DNA of 10,296 nucleotides from Candidatus Aminicenantota bacterium. Its GTDB lineage: Bacteria > Acidobacteriota > Aminicenantia > Aminicenantales > Aminicenantaceae. Below the pieces are notes generated by a model. It was not told the origin of the DNA. It saw only the letters and a list, made by a program, of their open reading frames with translations, and made no database searches. Location: contig JAFGNQ010000337.1 of the NCBI GenBank assembly GCA_016926925.1, positions 1 through 10,296 on the forward strand, read 5' to 3'. Below are positions 1 through 9,504 of the stretch, piece after piece (the first letter of the stretch is position 1; every line of letters starts with the position of its first letter). Both the position numbers and the translations under genes were made by a program.

Positions 1-44
1 ATACCGATGTTTCTGACTTGTTGGATAGGCGTTCTTCGCTCCAA
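1..44 (-). CDS. fusA: Elongation factor G, N-terminal fragment (cut by window edge)
   Basis: Only the first 14 codons lie in the window, reading MERRTPIQQVRNIG with the TTG read as Met. This matches the EF-G N-terminus just before the G1 (P-loop) region, which in E. coli begins MARTTPIARYRNIG. EF-G is the GTPase that drives translocation on the ribosome. The start is TTG at 44-42. The frame runs back to a TGA with no ATG or GTG between, and GGAG lies 7 bases upstream of the TTG. An ATG at 57-55 is in another frame and does not encode EF-G. The gene follows rpsG by 45 bases, the usual rpsL-rpsG-fusA order. Identity rests on 14 residues plus gene order, but both agree. Confidence 0.85.
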   Translation of the reverse strand, partial: MERRTPIQQVRNIG

Positions 45-51
45 CTCTTCT

Positions 52-55
52 CTCC
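52..55 (-). promoter_or_regulatory. Ribosome binding site of fusA
   Basis: GGAG on the minus strand sits 7 bases before the TTG at 44. It supports TTG as the true start, since no ATG or GTG lies in frame between this site and the upstream stop. Confidence 0.6.
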
Positions 56-89
56 ATTTTGGTACGAATAAATTTACTAATCAGGAAAA

Positions 90-560
90 CTACCATTTAT
101 AGTGAGCAAAAGCCCTGTTGGCTTCCGCCATTTTATGGGTGTCTTCTTTTTTCTTTATTGCGCCGCCACGATGTCCGATGGCATCGAGGATCTCCGCGGC
201 CAACTTATCAATCATACTTTTCCCCGGTCTCTCCTTGGCGTACTTGAGAATCCATCGCACAGCCAAAGAGTTGGCCCGGTTGACCGAAACTTCCACAGGT
301 ACTTGGTAGGTAGCCCCGCCAACCCTTCTCGATTTTGTCTCCAGAGAGGGGCGCACATTTTCAATCGCCTTCTCAAACATCTTCAAAGGATCGTCTTTGG
401 CCTTTAGCTTAACCTCCTCCATCGCGCTGTAGACAATATTCTCAGCCACGCTCTTTTTCCCGCTCTTCATCACAGCTTTAATGAACCGGGCAATGAGTGT
501 ATTGTTATAGAAATGATCCGGCTTTGCCTTTCTTTTCTTGATCGTTCCTCTTCTGGGCAT
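90..560 (-). CDS. rpsG: 30S ribosomal protein S7
   Basis: S7 is a primary 16S rRNA-binding protein that organises the head of the small subunit and lies near the E site. The 156-residue product matches the common family length. It opens with MPRRGTIKKR, carries DPLKMFEKAIENVRP (57-71) and the family signature SRRVGGATYQVPVEV (77-91), and ends with KKKEDTHKMAEANRAFAHYKW-type sequence (KKKEDTHKMA begins at 136). The ATG at 560 is preceded by AGGAG with a 6-base spacer, and this site lies directly behind the rpsL stop codon. The 11-base distance to rpsL implies one transcript and probably coupled translation. The long linker that binds S7 in the E. coli str operon has no room here. Nothing in the protein looks aberrant. 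Confidence 0.98.
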   Translation of the reverse strand: MPRRGTIKKRKAKPDHFYNNTLIARFIKAVMKSGKKSVAENIVYSAMEEVKLKAKDDPLKMFEKAIENVRPSLETKSRRVGGATYQVPVEVSVNRANSLAVRWILKYAKERPGKSMIDKLAAEILDAIGHRGGAIKKKEDTHKMAEANRAFAHYKW

Positions 561-566
561 CGGTGA

Positions 567-571
567 CTCCT
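567..571 (-). promoter_or_regulatory. Ribosome binding site of rpsG, abutting the rpsL stop
   Basis: AGGAG on the minus strand directly follows the TAG of rpsL (574-572) and sits 6 bases before the rpsG ATG. A ribosome ending rpsL would cover this site, which favours coupled translation. Confidence 0.75.
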
Positions 572-961
572 CTAGGTTCGCGCTTTCTTCTCCTTCGGCC
601 TCTTACTGCCATACTTGGATCTACCCTTCAGCCTGTCAGCCACACCCTCACAATCAAGGGAGCCCCTGACAACATGGTAACGTACCCCGGGTAAATCCTT
701 AACCCGGCCGCCTCTCAAGAGGACGATTGAGTGCTCCTGGAGGTTATGGCCTACTCCGGGTATGTACCCGGTAACCTCGATGTTATTCGTCAATCGGACA
801 CGAGCAACCTTTCTCATAGCAGAGTTCGGCTTCTTAGGTGTCGTGGTGAAAACACGAGTACAGACTCCACGCTTTTGCGGACAGCTTTCCAAAGCCGGAG
901 ATTTCCCTTTATATTTTTTTGGCGTCCGGCCTTTCCTCACGAGTTGATTGACAGTCGGCAA
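572..961 (-). CDS. rpsL: 30S ribosomal protein S12
   Basis: S12 sits at the decoding centre and affects tRNA selection and fidelity. The product has 129 residues, close to the usual 124 or so, and begins [12 protein letters not shown]. The loop TPKKPNSA (41-48) contains Lys43, and [11 protein letters not shown] (86-96) contains Lys88. Both are the wild-type lysines at sites where streptomycin-resistance changes occur in other bacteria, so no classical resistance change is visible. Asp89 aligns with the E. coli aspartate that is methylthiolated. The C-terminus is the usual basic tail, ending KKART. The start is TTG at 961-959, with AGGAG 8 bases upstream. The frame is closed upstream by a TGA with no better start. 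It is the first gene after the promoter at 1039-1067. Confidence 0.97.
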   Translation of the reverse strand: MPTVNQLVRKGRTPKKYKGKSPALESCPQKRGVCTRVFTTTPKKPNSAMRKVARVRLTNNIEVTGYIPGVGHNLQEHSIVLLRGGRVKDLPGVRYHVVRGSLDCEGVADRLKGRSKYGSKRPKEKKART

Positions 962-969
962 TGAATATT

Positions 970-974
970 CTCCT
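970..974 (-). promoter_or_regulatory. Ribosome binding site of rpsL (supports TTG start)
   Basis: AGGAG on the minus strand lies 8 bases before TTG at 961. With the upstream in-frame TGA it fixes the rpsL start. A short upstream frame (1002-973) ends in a TAG that overlaps this site. Confidence 0.7.
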
Positions 975-996
975 AGTCAAATAGTATTCTTTGTTT

Positions 997-1032
997 ACTC
1001 ATCCCGCATAGAAAATTTCCCTCGGGACGAAT
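997..1032 (-). promoter_or_regulatory. Hairpin at the predicted 5' end of the str transcript
   Basis: On the minus strand ATTCGTCCCG (1032-1023) pairs with CGGGATGAGT (1006-997). This gives a continuous 10-bp stem with two G-U pairs and a 16-base loop. The stem begins where transcription from the promoter at 1039-1067 should start. It could protect the 5' end or be a regulatory protein site. No U-run follows, so it is not an intrinsic terminator. Pairing is read directly from the sequence; the role is inference. Confidence 0.5.
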
Positions 1033-1038
1033 GTCAGG

Positions 1039-1067
1039 ATAATAGCAAAATCACCCTGCTATGTCAA
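1039..1067 (-). promoter_or_regulatory. Sigma-70-type promoter for rpsL-rpsG-fusA
   Basis: On the minus strand TTGACA (1067-1062) is followed by a spacer of exactly 17 bases and TATTAT (1044-1039). TG one base before the -10 box makes it an extended -10 promoter. The -35 box is a full consensus match and the -10 matches 5 of 6. The predicted start is near 1032, giving a leader of about 70 bases before rpsL. The sequence upstream of -35 is AT-rich. The stretch between -10 and the start (CCTGAC) is fairly GC-rich, as in promoters under stringent control; that last point is inference. The promoter begins 14 bases after the rpoC stop, and no terminator lies between, so read-through from rpoC is also likely. 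Confidence 0.85.
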
Positions 1068-1081
1068 GGAAATTAAAACAT

Positions 1082-4000
1082 TTAGCTCTGTTCCGGACCG
1101 CTGAGCTGAATGTCCAATTCTTCTCCCAATTCCGTATCCTCAGGCTCCCTTATTTCGATGTCGCGGTAGAACTTATATCCCGTTCCTGCGGGTATCAAAC
1201 GACCCATGATAATGTTCTCCTTGAGCCGTCTCAAATAATCGACTTTTCCGTAAAGACTTGCCTCAGTCAAAACCCGCGTAGTTTCCTGGAAAGATGCAGC
1301 AGCAATGAAACTGTCCGTACTCAAGGCGCTCTTCGTTATGCCCAGAAGAAGAGGCCGAGCCTTTGCGGGCTTTCCTCCCTTTTTGATAACACTCTCATTT
1401 TCTTCCTGGAATACGAACTTGTCGACCTGCTCATCGACTAAGAACTCGGTATCTCCCACTTCTTCAACCTTCACCCAGCGGAGCATCTGGCGTATTATAG
1501 TTTCAATGTGTTTATCGTTGATTGAAACACCTTGAAGCCTGTAGACTTCTTGAATCTCTCGAAGCAGGTACTCGGCCAGTTCCTTCTCTCCCAAAACCTT
1601 CAAAATATCATGGGGATTTACCGGTCCGTCCATAAGCGGCGTGCCGGCTTTGACTCTCTCCGCCTCACCGACACTCAAGTGAGCGCCTTTTGAGATGAAA
1701 TACTCCTTCTCGCCGCCCTTTTCATTGTGCACCGTCAGCTTTCTGTGGCCTCTGACCAAACCACCGTATTTCACGACACCGTCGATCTCCGAGATGATGG
1801 CCGGTGCCTTAGGGCGCCGTGCCTCGAAGAGCTCCTCTGCCCTGGGCAAACCTCCAGTGATATCTTTTGTGCGGGCGGCCTCGCGCGGAATCTTAGCCAT
1901 TACATCTCCGGCGTATACTTTATCCAAATCTTTGACTTCAAGGTTGGCTCCGGAGGGCAAAAAGTATTTTCTCAGAGTCTTCTTGTTCTTGTCCGTAATA
2001 ACTATCTGGGGCTGCATTTTCTCGTCTTTTGGATCTATGATGACTTGAGTGATCATCCCGGTCCATTCATCCTGCACTTCCTCCATGGTGAGCCCGAGCC
2101 CGACATCTTGGAAATTGACGATTCCGCTCTCCTCACTGATGATGAATGTATTGAACGGATCCCACTCGACGAACTCTTGTCGGGATTTCACTTCTTCGTT
2201 ATTGTTTACCAGGACTTTAGCGCCGTAAGGTACTTGATAGTGTTCGATCTCTCTTCCCCGATGATCGAGGACGGCGATGCTGGCATTCCGGTTGACGACG
2301 ATGATTTCATTCTCCTTGTTGACAACGGATTTTAGGTTGTCGCTGAATCGTACAATCCCGTCGTTCTTCGCTTCGAGCCTCGACCGCTCCACACGTCCCA
2401 TGGCAATCCCACCCACATGGAATGTCCGCATTGTTAGCTGCGTACCGGGTTCTCCGATGGACTGGGCCGCGGTAATGCCGACGGCCTCTCCAAGTTCGAC
2501 CAGATTTCCGGTAGCCATATCACGACCGTAGCATAGTTGACAAACGCCTCGCCGAGATTCACAGGTCAGGACAGAACGAATTTTGATCCGCTCAATACCC
2601 ATGTGCTCCAGTTTCTGAGCGACTTCTTCCGTAATTTCCTCATTGATATCAACGACGACCTCATTCGTATCGGGATCAAAGACTTTGTCCAGAGATATTC
2701 TTCCGACAATCCTGTCCACAAAAGGCTCGATCAATTCTCCATTTTCGACTATGGCGGAGACATTCTCGCCTTTGAACGTCCCGCAATCGTGCTCATCGAT
2801 GATGACTTCCTGAGCCACATCCACGAGCTTGCGGGTGAGGTAACCCGAATTGGCGGTTTTCAAGGCCGTATCAGCCAAGCCCTTACGTGCACCGTTTGTC
2901 GAAATAAAATACTGCAAAACATCCAAGCCCTCGCGTAAATTCGAGATGATGGGTCTCTCGATGATTTCACCTGAAGGCTTACTCATCAAACCACGCATCC
3001 CTGCAAGTTGCCGGATCTGCTGTTTGTTTCCTCGAGACCCGGAGTCTGCCATCACGTAGAGAGGATTCAGTTGATCGCTCTCAAAACTTACTTTTCTCAT
3101 GTGTTCAATCATGGCGATCGAAACCTTCTCAGTGACACCACCCCAAATCTCAACGACGCGGTTAAAACGTTCCCGCGAAGAGATGACTCCTTCTTGATAA
3201 AGGTTCTCGATTTTTTGAACATCTTTCTGCGCCTTCTCGACCAAGGTCGCCTTTTCTTTCGGAATGATAAAGTCATCGATTCCCAGTGAAAAACCCGCCT
3301 TGGTTGCGTAATTGAATCCCAGTTGCTTCATATCATCCAGAATCTTGATAGTGGAATCATGGCCGACTTTCAAATAGGCATAATAAACAAGGCTTTCCAA
3401 TCCTTTCTTCTTCAATTTACCGTTGACAAAAGGAATTCCCTCGGGAAGGATTTGGTTGAAGATTATCCGGCCGGGAGTCGTCTCGACGAGCTTGTTTTCG
3501 ATTTGAGCTATGGGACATGTCAAAACAGCTTGATCATCGTAATAGGTGGATAAGTTCATAAGAGGTCCCTTGAACTTCACCTTGATGATGGATTGGAGGC
3601 CGATCTCTCCGTTTTCCATGGCCAGCAGAACCTCATCGGCAGAAGCGAAAACCCGGCCTTCTCCTTTTTGGTTCTTTCTCTCCAATGTCAAATAGTAACA
3701 CCCCAAAACCATATCCTGGCTCGGAATCGCTAAAGGCCTGCCGTGAGCAGGGGAGAGGATGTTTTCGGTGGAAAGCATCAAAGTTCTGGCTTCCACCTGG
3801 GCCTCAACAGAGAGGGGAATGTGAACGGCCATTTGGTCTCCATCGAAATCAGCATTGAATGCCGCACATACCAAAGGATGAATCTGAATGGCTTTGCCCT
3901 CGACGAGAATCGGTTCAAAAGCCTGAATTCCCAAGCGATGAAGCGTGGGTGCCCGGTTAAGCAGGATAGGGTGCGCTTTGACCACCTCTTCGAGGTAGTC

Positions 4001-5224
4001 CCAAACTTCAGGCTTTTCCTGCTCATGCCATTCCCGAGCGATCTTCACACTTGGAACCAAACCTTCCTTCTCCAGCTTATGAAAGATGAAAGGCTTGAAC
4101 AGCTCTAAGGCCATCTTTTTAGGCAAACCGCACTGATTCAGCTTCAGCTCGGGACCGACAACGATCACCGAACGCCCTGAGTAATCGACACGCTTTCCGA
4201 GTAAGTTCTGGCGAAACCGGCCTTGCTTTCCCCGCAGAGCTTCACTCAAAGATTTGAGCGGTCGTCTGTTGGCGCCCAGATGCACTCGCCCTCGCTTTCC
4301 GTTATCGAAGAGAGCATCCACGGCTTCTTGCAGCATCCTTTTTTCGTTGCGGATGATGAGCTCGGGCGCTTTGAGTTCGATCAGTTTTTTTAACCGGTTG
4401 TTGCGATTTATAACTCTTCTGTAGAGGTCGTTCAAGTCCGATGTTGCAAACCGGCCTCCATCAAGCCGCACCAATGGTCTGAGGTCCGGAGGAATGACAG
4501 GGATGATATCCAGAATCATCCATTCCGGACGGTTGCCGGAATTCTTTAAGGCCTTAAAAACTCTCAACCTTTTGGCATGACGGAGTTTTCTTTGCTGCGA
4601 CGTCTCGGCCTTCATCAGCTTGCGCAGACGTTCACTTTCTTTATTGATGTCGATACGTTCAAGGAGCTTTTTTATTGCTTCAGCACCGATCGCAACCTCA
4701 AACTTATCGCCGTACTTCTCCTGGGACTCTTTCAGCTCCTCCTCTGTAAGGAGTTGATTGTCACGAAGCGGAGTATCGCCTGGATCGATCACGATGTAGG
4801 ATTCGAAATAGAGCACTTTTTCCAAGTCTTTGATCGAGAGGTCCAAGACCAACCCGATACGGCTGGGAGTGCCCTTAAAGAACCAGATATGAGCTACAGG
4901 CGATGCCAGCTGTATATGTCCCATTCGTTCACGACGGACCTTTGATCGGGTGACTTCGACTCCGCATCTTTCGCAGATTATGCCCCTGTACTTCATCCGC
5001 TTGTATTTCCCACAAAGACATTCATAGTCGTTAATCGGGCCGAAAATCTTGGCACAGAACAGCCCGTCTTTCTCCGGCTTGAACGTACGGTAGTTGATGG
5101 TTTCCGGCTTTGTTACCTCCCCCCAAGACCAACTCTTGATCTTCTCGGGAGAGGCAATACTGATTCTGACTTGATCGAAATCAACTTTAGGTTTTCCACC
5201 CAAGGAATGCCTGGTATCCATCAT
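1082..5224 (-). CDS. rpoC: DNA-directed RNA polymerase subunit beta'
   Basis: Beta' forms half of the RNA polymerase active-site cleft and is complete here at 1380 residues (E. coli 1407). Counting from the first Met, the N-terminal zinc site is C69, C71, C84, C87. The catalytic loop [10 protein letters not shown] holds D459, D461 and D463, which bind the catalytic Mg. The bridge helix spans roughly 774-809. The second zinc site is C814, C888, C895, C898. The trigger-loop start [15 protein letters not shown] leads to M932, R933, H936. A large insertion of about 180 residues (roughly 942-1120) follows, corresponding to SI3 of E. coli. The C-terminal part includes [20 protein letters not shown] and [13 protein letters not shown] at 5224 overlaps the rpoB TGA as ATGA. 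A second in-frame ATG at 5221 lies 7 rather than 4 bases from the AAAGGAG site and is about equally likely. No frameshift or missing catalytic residue is seen. Confidence 0.99.
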   Translation of the reverse strand: MMDTRHSLGGKPKVDFDQVRISIASPEKIKSWSWGEVTKPETINYRTFKPEKDGLFCAKIFGPINDYECLCGKYKRMKYRGIICERCGVEVTRSKVRRERMGHIQLASPVAHIWFFKGTPSRIGLVLDLSIKDLEKVLYFESYIVIDPGDTPLRDNQLLTEEELKESQEKYGDKFEVAIGAEAIKKLLERIDINKESERLRKLMKAETSQQRKLRHAKRLRVFKALKNSGNRPEWMILDIIPVIPPDLRPLVRLDGGRFATSDLNDLYRRVINRNNRLKKLIELKAPELIIRNEKRMLQEAVDALFDNGKRGRVHLGANRRPLKSLSEALRGKQGRFRQNLLGKRVDYSGRSVIVVGPELKLNQCGLPKKMALELFKPFIFHKLEKEGLVPSVKIAREWHEQEKPEVWDYLEEVVKAHPILLNRAPTLHRLGIQAFEPILVEGKAIQIHPLVCAAFNADFDGDQMAVHIPLSVEAQVEARTLMLSTENILSPAHGRPLAIPSQDMVLGCYYLTLERKNQKGEGRVFASADEVLLAMENGEIGLQSIIKVKFKGPLMNLSTYYDDQAVLTCPIAQIENKLVETTPGRIIFNQILPEGIPFVNGKLKKKGLESLVYYAYLKVGHDSTIKILDDMKQLGFNYATKAGFSLGIDDFIIPKEKATLVEKAQKDVQKIENLYQEGVISSRERFNRVVEIWGGVTEKVSIAMIEHMRKVSFESDQLNPLYVMADSGSRGNKQQIRQLAGMRGLMSKPSGEIIERPIISNLREGLDVLQYFISTNGARKGLADTALKTANSGYLTRKLVDVAQEVIIDEHDCGTFKGENVSAIVENGELIEPFVDRIVGRISLDKVFDPDTNEVVVDINEEITEEVAQKLEHMGIERIKIRSVLTCESRRGVCQLCYGRDMATGNLVELGEAVGITAAQSIGEPGTQLTMRTFHVGGIAMGRVERSRLEAKNDGIVRFSDNLKSVVNKENEIIVVNRNASIAVLDHRGREIEHYQVPYGAKVLVNNNEEVKSRQEFVEWDPFNTFIISEESGIVNFQDVGLGLTMEEVQDEWTGMITQVIIDPKDEKMQPQIVITDKNKKTLRKYFLPSGANLEVKDLDKVYAGDVMAKIPREAARTKDITGGLPRAEELFEARRPKAPAIISEIDGVVKYGGLVRGHRKLTVHNEKGGEKEYFISKGAHLSVGEAERVKAGTPLMDGPVNPHDILKVLGEKELAEYLLREIQEVYRLQGVSINDKHIETIIRQMLRWVKVEEVGDTEFLVDEQVDKFVFQEENESVIKKGGKPAKARPLLLGITKSALSTDSFIAAASFQETTRVLTEASLYGKVDYLRRLKENIIMGRLIPAGTGYKFYRDIEIREPEDTELGEELDIQLSGPEQS

Positions 5225-8200
5225 TGCTCTCCTTTAAGGATTTGGGGAACGTCAATTCCCCACGGTAGAATTTCTTCCTTCTCGGCCTTTTCCAGTTCTA
5301 CATTCAGACATAAGCTTTGGAGCTCGCGGATGAGGACATTCACCGATTCGGGAAGTCCCGGAGTAAAGTCCAGATCTCCTTTGACGATCGCCTCATAGAT
5401 CTTTGCCCGGCCTTCCACATCATCGGACTTTGCGGTCAACAACTCCTGCAGCGTATAGGCAGCCCCATAGGCTTCGAGCGCCCAGACTTCCATTTCTCCA
5501 AAGCGCTGACCGCCAAACTGAGCTTTTCCTCCGAGCGGCTGCTGTGTTATCAATGAATAAGGCCCCGTAGATCGTGCGTGAATCTTGTCATCGACAAGAT
5601 GATAGAGTTTCATGATGTAGATATAGCCTACGGTTATCTCCTGGTCCAATCTCTCGCCGGAAATGCCGTCGAAGAGAGGGATTTTTCCTGTGCCCGGCAA
5701 ATCGGCTTTCTTGAGCATCTCCTTGATTTCCGATTCCGAAATTCCATCAAAAACGGGAGTGGCAATCCAAAGACCGAGAGCTCTAGCAGCCCATCCAAGA
5801 TGGGTTTCCAGAATCTGCCCGACATTCATACGGGAGGGGACTCCTAAAGGATTCAATACGATTTCGACGGGCATTCCATTAGGCAGTCGGGGCATATCTT
5901 CTTCGGGAACAATTTTGGCGACGATACCTTTGTTCCCGTGACGACCCGACACCTTGTCACCGACCGAGAGCTTGCGCTTCATGGCGATGTAGACTTTGAT
6001 GACCTGAATCACTCCAGGGGAAAGCTCATCACCTTTCTTGAGGACGTCCACCTTTTCCTTATGGACGGATTTCAGTGCTTCTATCTGGCGCTTCACCTTT
6101 TTTTCGATATCCTTGATTCTCTCATCTTTTTCGGCATTCGGCTTGATTTTAATCTTGCGCAGGTCATCGGGATTGAATCCGTTCAATATCTGTTCGGTCA
6201 GTTTGGAATCCTTTTTCAGGCTGATACCGGAAATGGTTTGGTCTTTGGCAACAACTTCCCCCTTCAAGACCGATGCGATTTTGCGTCCTTTCTCTCCCTC
6301 CAGAATTCTGATTTCATCAGTCAGGTTCCGCTTCATCTTGATGATTTCATCTTTCTCGATAGCCTTAGCTCGAGGGCCTTTCTCTATTCCTCGCCGGGAG
6401 AACACCCTGACATCGATCACCGTGCCCTCTATCCCCGGGGAACAGTAAAGGGATGCATCTTTGACATCCAAGGCCTTCTCACCGAATATGGCTTTCAATA
6501 GCTTTTCCTCAGGTGAAAGCTGAGTTTCACCTTTGGGTGCAACTTTACCGACAAGGATATCACCCGATTTGACATGCGCTCCTATGCGCACAATACCGTT
6601 TTCATCGAGGTTGCGCAGGAGGTTTTCAGGCACATTGGGGATGTCACGCGTTATATCTTCGGGACCCAGCTTGGTATCCCGTGCTTCCAGAGACTCCTCC
6701 ACTATGTGGATTGAAGTGAAGATGTCATCCTTGATCAACTTTTCGCTGACGATAATGGCGTCTTCAAAATTATATCCTCTCCACGGCATGAAGGCACACA
6801 GAACATTGCGTCCAAGCGACAGCTCTCCATGGTCAGTACATGAGCTGTCCACAAGGATCTGTCCCGCCTCCACTCTGTCTCCTTTGCGGACGATGGGGCG
6901 ATGGGTGAGGCATGTGTTCTGGTTGGTGCGCAGAAACTTGGTGAGGATATAAAGATCGGTTCCTACGTCGTGTTCCCTTGCGTTTTCTTGTTCGTCCACG
7001 CGCACCAGGATGCGTTCGGCGTCCACGAACTCGACGACTCCGGGCCGTTTGCAGATGAGGACATCTCCGGAGCCTTTTGCAACCATATGTTCAATACCGG
7101 TGCCGACAAGAGGAGCTTCCGGTCTGAGAAGAGGCACTGCCTGCCGTTGCATATTCGATCCCATCAAGGCACGGTTGGCATCATCATGCTCCAGGAAAGG
7201 AATAAGAGACGTCGATAAGGATACGAGTTGTTTGGGAGAGACGTCGATGTAATCGATCTGGTCACTAGGGATCAGTTTGAAATTTCCTGCTTGTCTGGCA
7301 CTGATGAGCTCTTTGCGGAAGTAGCCTTCCTCATCAACCGGTGCATTCGCTTGAGCGATGTTGAACTGCTCCTCTTCCCAAGCGGTCAGATAGAAGCAGA
7401 ATGGCTCAGCCACTGGGAGATGTGCGGCTTTTTGTTTCTTCAGCCGATTCATTTCCTTTACCATTTCATCTTGATCGATGGTATCTCCCATTTTGAAAAC
7501 GCTCTTTCCGGGATGAATGATTTTGAAATATTCGATGACCCGTCCATCCTTGACCTTTTTATAAGGAGTCTCGATAAATCCGAATTCATTGACCCGGGCA
7601 TAGCTGCTCAAAGAGGAAATCAATCCGATGTTGGGACCTTCCGGAGTCTCGATCGGACAGATACGGCCGTAATGAGACGATTGAATGTCTCGAACCTCGA
7701 AGCCGGCTCTTTCTCGGCTCAACCCACCCGGACCCAATGCGCTGAGCCTGCGCTTGTGTGTCACCTCCGCCAAACTATTGATCTGGTCCATGAACTGGGA
7801 GAGTTGGGAGCTGCCGAAAAATTCTTTCAGGGCAGCGATTACAGGTTTGGAATTGATGAGGTCCTGAGGCATCGCTGAGGCCAGGTCGGTAGCGACCGTC
7901 ATCTTTTCCTTGATGGTCCTCTCCATACGTGTCAACCCGATCCGGAAGGCATTCTCTACCAACTCACCAACAGAACGAACCCGGCGGTTCCCTAAATGAT
8001 CGATATCATCCACGTCTCCCACTCCGGCACGCAGATTGAGCAGATACTTGATTACCGAAACAAAGTCCATCGGAGCCAGAGTTTTTTCTTCGAGCGGCGT
8101 GTTAAGACGAAGTTTGATATTCATTTTAAGGCGCCCGATACGCGAAAAGTTGTATTTCTGTGCATTGAAAAAGAGGTTGTGAAAGAGGTTATGAGCACTT

Positions 8201-9504
8201 TCCATAGTATGCGGCTCACCGGGACGCAATTTTTTATAGATTTCACCCAATGCTTGATTGGTATCTTTGTTCAGATCACGGAGCAGTGTTTTGGAAATGA
8301 TTTCGCCTATCTTGTCCTCGCTGGGGAAGAAGATCTCGAACGGTTTCCCCAAGCCGACAATCTTTTCCAGTTGTTCTTCGCTGATAATTTCGTTGGATCT
8401 GACCACATCATCTATAGGCGCCACTGAAAAGGCTTTGTTCAATTCTTTCTTCGCTAGAACAAGTCTTTCAATCTTGAGGTCTTTCAATTTTTGATAGATC
8501 TCTCCCGTCAGCTTTTTTTTGGGTGCAAGCAACGACTTCTTCGATTTGGGATCAACCACCTCTTCATCAACAAACTTGCCAATAAGGTTTTCGTTCAGCT
8601 CCCAATAGATTTTTCCGTCTTTGGGAACGAGCTTGTAGATATCGTAGAACAAGCGCACGATCTCTTCATCCGAACCAAAACCCAAGGCTCTCATGAAGAC
8701 ACTGGCGAGAAACTTCTTTTTCCTGTCCAGTCTGACATAAAGAAGGCCCTTGCTGTCATATTCGAACTCAACCCATGCGCCTCTATAGGGAATGATCTTG
8801 CCGATAAAAAATCCTTTGCTGTCTCCAGGCCGGAAAAAGACACCCGGCGACCGTTGGAGTTGACTGACGACAACCCTCTCGATACCGTTGAAAATAAAGG
8901 TTCCTTTGTCCGTCATCAACGGGAAATCTCCGAAGTAGACTTCTTGCTCTTTGATATGTTTCAGGCGCTTAGCTTTCGTTGCCGGATCCTTTTCCCATGA
9001 AATCAGCCTGACTTTTATTCTAAGGGGGACAGAATAGGTATAGCCTTTCTGCAGACATTCGAGCGAGCTGTACTTCATCTTCAGCTCAACCTTGTCACCA
9101 CAGTGTTCACAGACCGGAACTTCGACCTTTTTGATTGCGCTGCAGTAGGGACAAATTTCCTTATCCGTAAGTTCCGCATCAGGAGGTAGGAGGGTTCCGC
9201 ATCCGTTGCAGCGCCGTCTGGAACTCTCGACACCTTTGAGCCGGCCGCACTTGCACTCCCAATTCCCGATGGAATAGCTGATAAAATCCAGTTGCGTGGT
9301 TTCCTTAAAATCGGACACAGGAAAGATATCCTTGAACGCCGCCTGCAATCCGACTTCTTTTCTCTCGTCGGGCAACAAATCCATCTGCAGGAATTCGGCA
9401 TAGGACGCTTTCTGGATTTCCAGCATATCGGGCATCGGAAAGGTCCCTTTGATTTTGGCGAAATTTACTCTTTCGCGATACTTGTTCTTTGGTTCATTAA
9501 GCAT
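5221..9504 (-). CDS. rpoB: DNA-directed RNA polymerase subunit beta
   Basis: Beta is the second-largest subunit of core RNA polymerase. From ATG at 9504 it has 1427 residues (E. coli 1342). [20 protein letters not shown] near the N-terminus is the usual beta opening. Residues about 81-142 are an insertion absent from E. coli, with cysteines 84, 86, 99, 102, 118, 121, 132 and 135, enough for two zinc sites. A beta-i4-like region follows (about 270-420). The rifampicin-pocket region [20 protein letters not shown] begins at 564, with Q570, D573, H583, R586 and S588 retained. NFEDAI holds E914 and D915. A beta-i9-like insertion lies near 1040-1160. [12 protein letters not shown] holds active-site K1184, R1188 and K1192. 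The C-terminus has [21 protein letters not shown]. An in-frame ATG at 9585 would add 27 unfamiliar residues. I prefer 9504 because it gives the usual short lead into RVNF, but neither start has a strong ribosome site (GAG at 7 and 5 bases). Confidence 0.98.
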   Translation of the reverse strand: MLNEPKNKYRERVNFAKIKGTFPMPDMLEIQKASYAEFLQMDLLPDERKEVGLQAAFKDIFPVSDFKETTQLDFISYSIGNWECKCGRLKGVESSRRRCNGCGTLLPPDAELTDKEICPYCSAIKKVEVPVCEHCGDKVELKMKYSSLECLQKGYTYSVPLRIKVRLISWEKDPATKAKRLKHIKEQEVYFGDFPLMTDKGTFIFNGIERVVVSQLQRSPGVFFRPGDSKGFFIGKIIPYRGAWVEFEYDSKGLLYVRLDRKKKFLASVFMRALGFGSDEEIVRLFYDIYKLVPKDGKIYWELNENLIGKFVDEEVVDPKSKKSLLAPKKKLTGEIYQKLKDLKIERLVLAKKELNKAFSVAPIDDVVRSNEIISEEQLEKIVGLGKPFEIFFPSEDKIGEIISKTLLRDLNKDTNQALGEIYKKLRPGEPHTMESAHNLFHNLFFNAQKYNFSRIGRLKMNIKLRLNTPLEEKTLAPMDFVSVIKYLLNLRAGVGDVDDIDHLGNRRVRSVGELVENAFRIGLTRMERTIKEKMTVATDLASAMPQDLINSKPVIAALKEFFGSSQLSQFMDQINSLAEVTHKRRLSALGPGGLSRERAGFEVRDIQSSHYGRICPIETPEGPNIGLISSLSSYARVNEFGFIETPYKKVKDGRVIEYFKIIHPGKSVFKMGDTIDQDEMVKEMNRLKKQKAAHLPVAEPFCFYLTAWEEEQFNIAQANAPVDEEGYFRKELISARQAGNFKLIPSDQIDYIDVSPKQLVSLSTSLIPFLEHDDANRALMGSNMQRQAVPLLRPEAPLVGTGIEHMVAKGSGDVLICKRPGVVEFVDAERILVRVDEQENAREHDVGTDLYILTKFLRTNQNTCLTHRPIVRKGDRVEAGQILVDSSCTDHGELSLGRNVLCAFMPWRGYNFEDAIIVSEKLIKDDIFTSIHIVEESLEARDTKLGPEDITRDIPNVPENLLRNLDENGIVRIGAHVKSGDILVGKVAPKGETQLSPEEKLLKAIFGEKALDVKDASLYCSPGIEGTVIDVRVFSRRGIEKGPRAKAIEKDEIIKMKRNLTDEIRILEGEKGRKIASVLKGEVVAKDQTISGISLKKDSKLTEQILNGFNPDDLRKIKIKPNAEKDERIKDIEKKVKRQIEALKSVHKEKVDVLKKGDELSPGVIQVIKVYIAMKRKLSVGDKVSGRHGNKGIVAKIVPEEDMPRLPNGMPVEIVLNPLGVPSRMNVGQILETHLGWAARALGLWIATPVFDGISESEIKEMLKKADLPGTGKIPLFDGISGERLDQEITVGYIYIMKLYHLVDDKIHARSTGPYSLITQQPLGGKAQFGGQRFGEMEVWALEAYGAAYTLQELLTAKSDDVEGRAKIYEAIVKGDLDFTPGLPESVNVLIRELQSLCLNVELEKAEKEEILPWGIDVPQILKGEQ
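5229..5235 (-). promoter_or_regulatory. Ribosome binding site of rpoC inside the rpoB 3' end
   Basis: AAAGGAG on the minus strand lies within the last sense codons of rpoB. It is 4 bases from ATG at 5224 and 7 from ATG at 5221. The spacing slightly favours 5221. Because the rpoB stop overlaps both starts, translation of the two polymerase subunits is probably coupled. Confidence 0.7.

Noticed and set aside
572..961. Streptomycin-resistant form of S12
   Set aside because: Lys43 and Lys88 are both wild-type.
1727..2335. Forward-strand open frame of 202 codons
   Set aside because: Antisense to the rpoC trigger-loop insertion; no ribosome site or family resemblance noted.
5938..6501. Forward-strand open frame of 187 codons
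   Set aside because: Antisense to the beta-i9 and active-site region of rpoB, with no recognisable protein features.
7228..7878. Forward-strand open frame of 216 codons
   Set aside because: It lies fully antisense to the conserved rpoB frame, including the rifampicin region, and its product resembles no family. It is a shadow of the coding constraint.
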